NCBI GenBank assembly: GCA_049325575.1
Contig: JBMOLK010000159.1
Location: 1-12,263 of the forward strand
Direction: 5' to 3'
Length of the DNA stretch: 12,263 nt
Origin: JBMOLK01 sp049325575
GTDB taxonomy: Bacteria > Bacillota > Clostridia > Acetivibrionales > Acetivibrionaceae
Of this stretch, positions 7,709 through 12,263 are shown one piece after another. How positions within the stretch are numbered: the stretch's first letter is position 1; each line of letters begins with the position of its first letter. The position numbers and the translations under genes are program-made. The notes below the pieces were generated by a model, which saw nothing but the letters and a program-made list of their open reading frames with translations, was not told the origin of the DNA and did no database searches.

Positions 7709-8651
7709 TGTCAAGTTCTTTTATTTTTTTATAAACAAACGGAACGGACATTTTAATAAGTGCGGCAGCCTGCTCAACATTGCCACCACATTTTAGCAGG
7801 GCCTTTTCAATCAGCTCATGCTCCTTTTGACTCATGAATTCTTTATAAGAATACTCTGATAGTCCCTGGGACTTTGGGTCTTCGGTATCTTTAGGCAATA
7901 GAGAGAAGTTAATATTTCCATTATCGGAGAAGATAACTGCTCTTTCTATGAAGTTCTTCAGCTCTCGAACATTTCCGGGCCAGCTGTACGATAATAGATA
8001 TTTATAGTCCTTTTCTTTAAGCAGGTTTACCTTTCTTCCTGTTTCAGCAGAGTATTTTTCTATGTAGTAGTTTGCTATTAAAGGAATATCCTCACACCTT
8101 TCTCTTAATGGAGGCAGTTTTAGTTCTATGACAGCAAGCCTGTAATACAGGTCTGCTCTGAAGTTTTTTTTCTGTACTTCCTCGTAAAGGTCCTTATTGG
8201 TAGCTACAATAAACCTTGAATTGGTTTTTTTATAGTCTGTATCTCCTACTTTGCGGTACAACCTGTCTTCTAAAAGCTGGAGCAGTTTACTCTGTATAGA
8301 AGGAGAGGCATTTTCTATTTCGTCAAAGAATATGCTGCCATCTTCAGAGATCTCAATGAGACCTTTTTTAGAGCTTGCAGCACCCGTAAAAGCCCCTTTT
8401 TCATAACCGAAAACTTCACTTTCAAATATGTTTTCACCTATATTGGGAATGGTAATTTTGACAAAGGGCTTATTTTTCCTTTTAATATCGTTAAAGTGTA
8501 TCCACCTTGCAGCCAACTCTTTACCTGTGCCTGTTTCGCCAGTAATAAGGATACTGGAGTTTATATTTAATACATTTTCAAAACGCCTGATAAGTTTTAA
8601 TGTATTGTCTCCTACTATGTTAAAGTTTTCAAACAAGGAATTTTGATTCAT
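7698..8651 (-). CDS. Sigma-54-dependent transcriptional activator without sensory domain (PspF-like)
   Basis: AAA+ enhancer-binding protein that remodels sigma-54 RNA polymerase at -24/-12 promoters. It has 317 residues, with the AAA+ domain starting almost at the N-terminus: Walker A GETGTGKE at 38-45, the sigma-54-contact loop GAFTGA at 86-91, Walker B SIFFDE at 106-111, sensor and arginine-finger region (RADLYYRL...LPPLRER) and the SWPGNVREL segment. A Fis-type helix-turn-helix fills about 280-317 (KCGGNVEQAAALIKMSVP). There is no receiver, GAF or PAS domain, as in PspF (about 325 residues), so activity must be set by a partner or by its amount. The segment before GAFTGA is divergent (VKITIPN where VNCAALP is usual). 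The start is ATG 8651 with GGGAGGG 7 bases upstream. It is divergent from the sigma-54-promoted gene at 8954, which is its most likely target. Confidence 0.95.
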   Translation of the reverse strand: MNQNSLFENFNIVGDNTLKLIRRFENVLNINSSILITGETGTGKELAARWIHFNDIKRKNKPFVKITIPNIGENIFESEVFGYEKGAFTGAASSKKGLIEISEDGSIFFDEIENASPSIQSKLLQLLEDRLYRKVGDTDYKKTNSRFIVATNKDLYEEVQKKNFRADLYYRLAVIELKLPPLRERCEDIPLIANYYIEKYSAETGRKVNLLKEKDYKYLLSYSWPGNVRELKNFIERAVIFSDNGNINFSLLPKDTEDPKSQGLSEYSYKEFMSQKEHELIEKALLKCGGNVEQAAALIKMSVPFVYKKIKELDIKI

Positions 8652-8685
8652 AGAAGATCCCTCCCTGTATTTATATATCGGTATA

Positions 8686-8711
8686 ATATTTTATATGGTT
8701 ATATAAAATAT
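8686..8711. repeat. 11-bp perfect inverted repeat, candidate operator/enhancer
   Basis: ATATTTTATAT (8686-8696) and ATATAAAATAT (8701-8711) are exact reverse complements around GGTT. The dyad lies 35-60 bases before the activator start codon and is centred about 207 bases before the predicted sigma-54 transcription start. It could serve as an autoregulatory operator, a distal enhancer, or both. It is AT-only, which raises the chance of coincidence. Confidence 0.45.
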
Positions 8712-8809
8712 CGGAAGAAAAATGAGACGGGACTATTAATATTCCGCCTGAATAAAACAGATCTTTATGTATAGAGGCAACCGGTCCTATATCGAATTGG
8801 GATTGTAGT

Positions 8810-8819
8810 ACTATATAGT
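8810..8819. repeat. 10-bp palindrome at enhancer distance from sigma-54 promoter
   Basis: ACTATATAGT is self-complementary and centred about 91 bases upstream of the predicted sigma-54 start site, within the usual 80-150 range for activator sites. It does not share an obvious consensus with the inverted repeat at 8686-8711, so its role is tentative. Confidence 0.35.
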
Positions 8820-8878
8820 TGAGCCTTTTTGTAGGTACATGTGACTAAATTGATATTTCTCTGTATAAATTTTTTAGC

Positions 8879-8895
8879 TTGGCACAGTTCTTGCA
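8879..8895 (+). promoter_or_regulatory. Sigma-54 (-24/-12) promoter
   Basis: TTGGCAC, five bases, TTGCA: the -24 GG is at 8881-8882 and the -12 GC at 8893-8894, with the exact spacing sigma-54 requires (consensus TGGCACR-N4-TTGCW). Transcription should start near 8906, giving a leader of about 48 bases before ATG 8954. It reads away from the sigma-54 activator gene. This is the best match I noticed in the window; other TGGCAC strings (1038, 9018) lack the -12 element and lie inside genes. Confidence 0.9.
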
Positions 8896-8953
8896 TTTTA
8901 ATATAGTGAAAAGAAATTTTGGCTGGCTTTAAAAAACCAAGGAGGTATTTATT

Positions 8954-9394
8954 ATGTATAAGAGGCTTTTAACTGTACTAATACTAACTGTGTTACTGAT
9001 TACCTGCATACCGGTAATGGCACAAGGGCAGACCTTGGCTGTTGAGAGTACAGCTGATATTGCAAATGAGGAGCCTGTGATATTTGAAGGCACAATAACT
9101 GTTACCGAAGAAGGCGGTAAATATGATATAGGCTTTATTACCATTCACTTTTTAAAGGATTGTCTACCTGAAGATCAGTTACCTGCAACATTCAATTTCA
9201 AGATCTATGTAAAAGACGGAGAAGCTGGAATAGAAGCTACACCTGATGTAGAAAAGTTTTTGAAGCCTGTACTTATAAAGGTAAATAAGTATAGTGGATA
9301 CCTATATGATGAAGACAAAGGTGAAAATGTTTATGTAAATATTAAGCCGCAGGTAGTTATTGCAAAGCATTTTTCATGGTACAGGTTCAGATAA
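8954..9394 (+). CDS. Small secreted protein of unknown function, sigma-54 controlled
   Basis: I do not recognise the family. The 146-residue product begins with a clear signal peptide (MYKR, then a hydrophobic core LLTVLILTVLLITCIPV) and a probable signal peptidase I site after PVMA, about residue 23. LITC is a poor lipobox, so a lipoprotein is less likely. The mature part, about 120 residues, is acidic at its start and rich in alternating beta-type stretches (VIFEGTITVTEEG, IGFITIHF, FNFKIYVKDG, PVLIKVNKYSGYLYD, VYVNIKPQVVIAKHF), suggesting a small beta domain; it has one cysteine and no evident catalytic motif. AAGGAGG lies 8 bases before the ATG. The sigma-54 promoter upstream and the strong terminator downstream make it a single-gene transcript, divergent from its likely activator. 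Confidence 0.88.
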   Translation: MYKRLLTVLILTVLLITCIPVMAQGQTLAVESTADIANEEPVIFEGTITVTEEGGKYDIGFITIHFLKDCLPEDQLPATFNFKIYVKDGEAGIEATPDVEKFLKPVLIKVNKYSGYLYDEDKGENVYVNIKPQVVIAKHFSWYRFR

Positions 9395-9432
9395 GGGTAT
9401 TAACATCACAGAGGTTTTAGCAAAGAAGCACT

Positions 9433-9489
9433 AAACCACCCCTTAAGACAGACGGTATTTAATTCGTCTGCTTAAAGGGGTGGTTTTTT
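9433..9489 (+). terminator. Strong rho-independent terminator
   Basis: A stem of about 21 base pairs with two single-base bulges: AAACCACCCC/TTAAG/CAGACG on the left pairs with CGTCTG/CTTAA/GGGGTGGTTT on the right, around a 10-base loop (9455-9464), followed by a T-run (9484-9489). It lies 39 bases after the stop of the secreted-protein gene and isolates that transcript from cwlD. Confidence 0.92.
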
Positions 9490-9499
9490 GTGACGAGTT

Positions 9500-9529
9500 G
9501 CATATGGTCAACCTGTTGTTGAATATGCT
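9500..9529 (+). promoter_or_regulatory. Possible sigma-E-type sporulation promoter for cwlD
   Basis: GCATATG (9500-9506) resembles the mother-cell sigma-E -35 (KMATATT) at 6 of 7 positions; 15 bases later AATATGCT (9522-9529) matches the -10 (CATACAMT) at about 5 of 8. The -10 is weak. The idea gains some weight because cwlD is a sporulation gene (sigma-E and sigma-G in B. subtilis) and because a terminator closes the upstream unit. Confidence 0.3.
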
Positions 9530-9561
9530 TATTGTAGATTCATAAACAGGGGTGAGGCCAA

Positions 9562-10278
9562 ATGATTTTTATATTGAGAAAAGACAAAATAGCCTTAATA
9601 GCTTTAATTTTTTTGCTTTCAGTAACAATTTACAGCCTTAATATTGGTGCAGACTCAACTGCAATTGAAGTAACAGGCAGTACTTTACAGAAAACAGTAA
9701 TTATTGATGCGGGGCATGGGGGGGAGGATCCTGGAGCAGTCAGCGATTATAGTGATTTGAATGAGAAGGACGTCAACCTGTTCATAGCTACGAAAGTGAA
9801 GGAGCTTTTGGAAGCAGAAAACTATAAAGTTATCATGACCAGGGAGGAGGATGTTCTTATATACAGAGAAGGAACAGATGGCTATACAAAGAAGAGGATG
9901 CAGGATTTGATAAACCGTAAAGAAATGATAGACAACTCCGGGGCTGATATTGTTGTAAGCATACACTTAAATAAGTTTGGGCAGACACAGTACCATGGAG
10001 CTCAAGCTTTTTTTCCTCCGAGGTCAAAGGAAAGCAAAAAGCTTGCTGAATGCCTCCAGAAATCATTAAAGGAAATTATTGACCCGGAAAATAAACGTAA
10101 AGCCCTGGTCAAAGATGCAAAGTTAATAATTTTAAGGGACTTGAAAGTTCCTACCGCTATAGTTGAGTGCGGATTTTTGTCAAACCAGGAAGAGGAGCGG
10201 AAGCTAGCTGCAAGAGAATATCAGGAAAAGCTGGCTTTGGCTATAAAGGAAGGAATTAAAGGATATTATGGGGAGTAA
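9562..10278 (+). CDS. cwlD: N-acetylmuramoyl-L-alanine amidase CwlD (spore cortex)
   Basis: Zinc amidase of the Amidase_3 family. In spore formers CwlD removes the stem peptide from muramic acid, the first step in making the muramic-delta-lactam that lytic enzymes recognise at germination; the deacetylase PdaA acts next and is not in view. The 238 residues start with an N-terminal hydrophobic segment (about 10-28) that is a signal peptide or anchor. Zinc ligands are H52 (IIDAGHGGEDPGAV), E68 (NEKDVNL) and H135 (VSIHLNKF); catalytic E202 is in VECGFLSN. SIHLNKFGQTQYHGAQAFF and the late VECGFLSNQEEE are typical of CwlD rather than of vegetative wall amidases. The start is supported by AGGGGTGAGG 5 bases upstream. 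It follows a terminator, so it has its own promoter, and may be read into the YmaF-family gene, since no terminator lies between them. Confidence 0.92.
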   Translation: MIFILRKDKIALIALIFLLSVTIYSLNIGADSTAIEVTGSTLQKTVIIDAGHGGEDPGAVSDYSDLNEKDVNLFIATKVKELLEAENYKVIMTREEDVLIYREGTDGYTKKRMQDLINRKEMIDNSGADIVVSIHLNKFGQTQYHGAQAFFPPRSKESKKLAECLQKSLKEIIDPENKRKALVKDAKLIILRDLKVPTAIVECGFLSNQEEERKLAAREYQEKLALAIKEGIKGYYGE

Positions 10279-10337
10279 GATATTGTTGATAATATATATT
10301 TATAGATGAATGAATTAAAATTTTGTAACACCCTTGC

Positions 10338-10351
10338 TAAGTTTACATAAT
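10338..10351 (+). repeat. 14-bp motif, copy 1 (upstream of YmaF-family gene)
   Basis: TAAGTTTACATAAT here recurs exactly, in inverted orientation, at 10805-10818. This copy ends 20 bases before ATG 10372. It also contains CATAATATA (10346-10354), which fits the sigma-K -10 (CATANNNTA), with an AC 16 bases upstream. That would put the transcription start on the ribosome binding site, so I hold the promoter reading loosely. Confidence 0.45.
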
Positions 10352-10357
10352 ATATAG

Positions 10358-10365
10358 CGGGGGTG
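10358..10365 (+). promoter_or_regulatory. Ribosome binding site deciding the YmaF-family start
   Basis: GGGGGGTG-like purine run (CGGGGGTG) lies 6 bases before ATG 10372. The in-frame GTG at 10363 sits inside it and would add only MIF, so ATG 10372 is preferred. Confidence 0.6.
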
Positions 10366-10371
10366 ATTTTT

Positions 10372-10656
10372 ATGGGGGAAGGACTGCATACTCATGCCTA
10401 TAGTGGAACTACCACCTACAACGATGGACACGTCCACAGATATTCAGGCACAACAAGTGCAAATCCCGATACACCCGGTCATATACACTATATTGTGGGA
10501 TATACGACATTTGATGACGGGCATGTACACTATTACAGAGTTGCAACAGGACCTTCCGTCAGAGTAGATGGAGGGCACATTCATTATTACAGGGGTGTAA
10601 CTGCGGTAAATGACAGACATGTTCACTCACTAGGCGGGTATACTACTGCTTCCTGA
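10372..10656 (+). CDS. ymaF: YmaF-family histidine-rich repeat protein
   Basis: A 94-residue protein of the YmaF family, named from B. subtilis and of unknown function. It has no signal peptide or membrane segment. It consists of six His-x-His motifs at 6/8, 20/22, 37/39, 51/53, 69/71 and 83/85, each preceded by Gly or a polar residue and followed by aromatic residues and a G-x-T turn (GHVHRYSGTT, GHIHYIVGYTT, GHVHYYRVATGP). Spacing alternates 14, 17, 14, 18, 14, so the protein is three tandem pairs of about 31-32 residues. Paired histidines on a beta scaffold suggest metal binding, but that is inference. It lies 93 bases after cwlD and could be co-transcribed with it. A hairpin terminator follows at 10695. 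Confidence 0.85.
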   Translation: MGEGLHTHAYSGTTTYNDGHVHRYSGTTSANPDTPGHIHYIVGYTTFDDGHVHYYRVATGPSVRVDGGHIHYYRGVTAVNDRHVHSLGGYTTAS

Positions 10657-10694
10657 TGCAGCATACTCCTGGTATTTCACAGCCTTATTATGCA

Positions 10695-10735
10695 GTATAA
10701 AAAGCCAGAGACGACAACTCTCCGGCTTTTTATAC
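10695..10735 (+). terminator. Rho-independent terminator after YmaF-family gene
   Basis: GTATAAAAAGCC (10695-10706) pairs with GGCTTTTTATAC (10724-10735), continued by AGAG (10707-10710) with CTCT (10718-10721) past a two-base bulge, around a 7-base loop. The T-run forms part of the stem, so the structure could work in both directions. It lies 38 bases past the stop codon. Confidence 0.78.
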
Positions 10736-10767
10736 ATTTGTTTAATTATGATGAAATAAATTAAACA

Positions 10768-10796
10768 CTGAATTAACATGGGAAAAGCTATATAAT
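10768..10796 (+). promoter_or_regulatory. Possible sigma-A promoter for the LysM protein gene
   Basis: A perfect -10 TATAAT (10791-10796) sits 39 bases before ATG 10835. The only -35 at proper distance (CTGAAT, 10768-10773, 17-base spacer) is poor, matching TTGACA at three positions. The predicted start near 10803 falls at the edge of the 14-bp motif at 10805-10818, which could therefore act as an operator. Confidence 0.4.
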
Positions 10797-10804
10797 ATAA
10801 GTAC

Positions 10805-10818
10805 ATTATGTAAACTTA
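10805..10818 (-). repeat. 14-bp motif, copy 2 (upstream of LysM protein gene)
   Basis: ATTATGTAAACTTA is the exact reverse complement of the motif at 10338-10351 and ends 16 bases before ATG 10835. It lies just downstream of the TATAAT box. The two copies flank the YmaF-family gene as inverted repeats about 450 bases apart. Confidence 0.45.
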
Positions 10819-10834
10819 TAAGGGGGATTTGAGA

Positions 10835-12263
10835 ATGCAAAAGAGAAAGCTAGCTATAACGACAGTAATCTTAGCTGTAATAATACTTACAGCCATAGTG
10901 CCTGTTATGGCAGCAGCCGGGGATACTATAGGAATTGCTGTTGATAATCAGGTGTTGTATGGGAGGCTGGCCGCAGGCTCTGAAAACGGCGTTTTATTGA
11001 TTCCTGCAAAGGAGCTTGCCGAATCTATCGGTGGAAAGTTCTATTATGACAGAAAGTCGATGACAGGTAGATTAAGCTATGGAGAAAATGAACTTGTTTT
11101 TCGGCTGGACAACAGCATAGTAAAGCATAACGGAAAGTATGTTAAAGCACCCTCGCCAATGAAAATAATGAGCTTGCGCTTTATGGTTCCGGCTATGTTC
11201 TGCTATAGTAAACTGGGCACAGATGCATATCAAAACTCTTATAAGGATATGCTGATGGTATATAAGCCTACCGGGGACAAGCTTGTATACAATGTTATGT
11301 CCGGAGATTCTCTGTGGGTTATTTCCAATGTATTTGATACTACAATTACAGCCATAAAACAACTTAATAGGCTGGCAAGCGATTCCATATATGTAGGCCA
11401 AAAGCTTTTGATAAAGGATATTGTAATAGATAAAACATTAATTGATGCTTATACTTCGAATTATGCAACACTAAGCAGCGGACCAAGTCTTAATGTTCCG
11501 GCTGTGGGCTATCTTAAGCCGTGGACACAGGTAAGTGTTGCCGGGAAGGAAGGAAGCTGGTATAGGGTTATAACCTTGATTGGAAGCGGGTATATACATG
11601 AGAGTGTAATGTGGATAAAGCAGGATATTAGTGATAACAATCCTGACAGCCGGTATTTTGACAGTAAGATACCTGTAGACACATCTAAAAACTATGTGAC
11701 ATATAAAAGCTATACTGTACAAAAGGGTGACACCATCTGGAGCATATCGGAGAAGATGGGGGTACCTGATTATGAGCTTGCACAGGCGAATAATATGACA
11801 CTAAGCCAAGCCAGCCTTTATATAGGCCAGGTAATTAAAGTTCCTGTACACCACATTCCTGTAAAAGAAACATCCGGGCCAAACTATGGAGAGGTTTTGG
11901 ATTGGTTTGGTGAAGCACAGTATGTATTTCCAATAGGAGCTGTAGGAAAGCTAATTGATATTGAAACAGGTAAGAGCTTTATGATAAAAAGGACTATGGG
12001 GGCAAATCATGCAGACAGCGAAACTCTATCCGCACAGGATACACAGATTATGAAAGGGATCTTTGGCGGGTATTGGACCTGGAATAGAAGACCGTTTATT
12101 TTAGAGTATAACGGAAGAAAATTTGCAGTTTCCCTATCAGGAATGCCTCATGCTGGTGTTGACGGTGTAGCATATATGAAGAATGTAAGTAACAGAAGCG
12201 GAGGTTACGGATATGGGCCAAACTACGATAGAATCTCCGGAAATGGGATGGATGGACATTTTG
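10835..12263 (+). CDS. Secreted cell-wall protein with two LysM domains and an SH3-like domain (3' truncated)
   Basis: The frame is open from ATG 10835 to the window end (476 codons seen), with AAGGGGG 9 bases upstream of the start. Visible parts in order: signal peptide 1 to about 27 (hydrophobic core, cleavage near PVMA); about 33-135 resembling the copper-amine-oxidase-N-like domain of clostridial surface proteins (VDNQVL...LIPAKELAESIGGKFYYD); LysM 1 at about 152-195 (YNVMSGDSLWVISNVF...YVGQKLLI); SH3-like 205-262 (LNVPAVGYLKPWTQV...WYRVI); LysM 2 at about 291-338 (YTVQKGDTIWSISEKMGV...YIGQVIKVP). From about residue 356 comes a domain I recall from the tails of clostridial LysM proteins without knowing its activity; it has NHADSE at 391-396, H439 in GMPHAG and NGMDGHF at 470-476. 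LysM and SH3 suggest peptidoglycan binding outside the membrane. The end of the last domain is missing. Confidence 0.88.
   Translation, partial: MQKRKLAITTVILAVIILTAIVPVMAAAGDTIGIAVDNQVLYGRLAAGSENGVLLIPAKELAESIGGKFYYDRKSMTGRLSYGENELVFRLDNSIVKHNGKYVKAPSPMKIMSLRFMVPAMFCYSKLGTDAYQNSYKDMLMVYKPTGDKLVYNVMSGDSLWVISNVFDTTITAIKQLNRLASDSIYVGQKLLIKDIVIDKTLIDAYTSNYATLSSGPSLNVPAVGYLKPWTQVSVAGKEGSWYRVITLIGSGYIHESVMWIKQDISDNNPDSRYFDSKIPVDTSKNYVTYKSYTVQKGDTIWSISEKMGVPDYELAQANNMTLSQASLYIGQVIKVPVHHIPVKETSGPNYGEVLDWFGEAQYVFPIGAVGKLIDIETGKSFMIKRTMGANHADSETLSAQDTQIMKGIFGGYWTWNRRPFILEYNGRKFAVSLSGMPHAGVDGVAYMKNVSNRSGGYGYGPNYDRISGNGMDGHF

Larger units (their letters stand above)
8652..8953. other. 302-bp divergent control region
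   Basis: This gap separates the sigma-54 activator (-) from the secreted-protein gene (+). It holds an 11-bp inverted repeat (8686-8711), a 10-bp palindrome (8810-8819), a sigma-54 promoter (8879-8895) and the ribosome binding sites of both genes. I found no convincing sigma-A promoter for the activator gene, only several AT-rich -10-like stretches around the inverted repeat. No small ORF stands out. Confidence 0.7.

Noticed and set aside
8428..8646. 72-codon plus-strand frame before the control region
   Set aside because: It is antisense to the Walker A to GAFTGA part of the sigma-54 activator and has no independent support.
8954..9022. Lipobox-like LITC in the signal peptide of the small secreted protein
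   Set aside because: A lipobox prefers L-A/S-G/A-C with a small residue before Cys; here Thr precedes the Cys, hydrophobic residues continue after it, and PVMA gives a better signal peptidase I site.
11072..11722. Two minus-strand frames (11072-11401 and 11471-11722)
   Set aside because: Both are antisense to the secreted LysM protein, whose plus-strand frame is continuous from 10835 to the window end with clear domains.
1..12263. CRISPR array, tRNA/rRNA genes, insertion sequences, prophage
   Set aside because: I saw no regularly spaced repeats, cloverleaf sequences, transposase or integrase frames, or flanking target duplications.

Overview
The window (about 12.3 kb, AT-rich, strong AAGGAGG-type ribosome binding sites) reads as chromosome of an endospore-forming Gram-positive anaerobe of the Clostridia. 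Support for this comes from a CwlD-type spore-cortex amidase, a YmaF-family protein, secreted LysM/SH3 wall proteins, a DegS-like kinase and a sigma-54 activator. I cannot name the species from sequence alone. No RNA genes, insertion sequences, CRISPR arrays or phage genes were seen.

Layout: (1) 1-2306, +: the end of a peptide/nickel-type ABC importer operon, a truncated DppC/OppC-like permease followed by a fused DppD-DppF-type double ATPase. (2) 2326-4035, -: an orphan sensor histidine kinase (degenerate receiver-like N-terminus, GAF, DegS/NarX-type HisKA_3 and HATPase), convergent with the ATPase. (3) 4187-7708, +, divergent from the kinase: an 1173-residue class III adenylyl cyclase with double zinc ribbon, AAA-type ATPase and about 11 TPRs, laid out like mammalian soluble adenylyl cyclase. 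(4) 7698-8651, -: a 317-residue sigma-54 activator (AAA+ with GAFTGA plus Fis-type HTH) with no sensory domain; its 3' end overlaps the cyclase gene by 11 bp. (5) 8652-8953: a 302-bp control region holding a near-consensus -24/-12 sigma-54 promoter and two dyads. (6) 8954-9394, +: a small secreted protein of unknown function driven by that promoter and closed by a strong terminator, so a complete one-gene sigma-54 transcription unit. (7) 9562-10278 cwlD, 10372-10656 YmaF-family His-rich protein, and 10835 to the window end, a secreted LysM/SH3 protein that runs off the edge.

How they may work together: the clearest unit is activator 7698-8651 plus sigma-54 promoter 8879-8895 plus secreted protein 8954-9394. 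The kinase and cyclase to its left are two further signalling proteins (phosphorylation and cAMP). Whether they feed the sensor-less activator is inference from position only. The right-hand genes concern the cell wall or spore envelope. A 14-bp motif occurs in inverted orientation just upstream of both the YmaF-family gene and the LysM gene.
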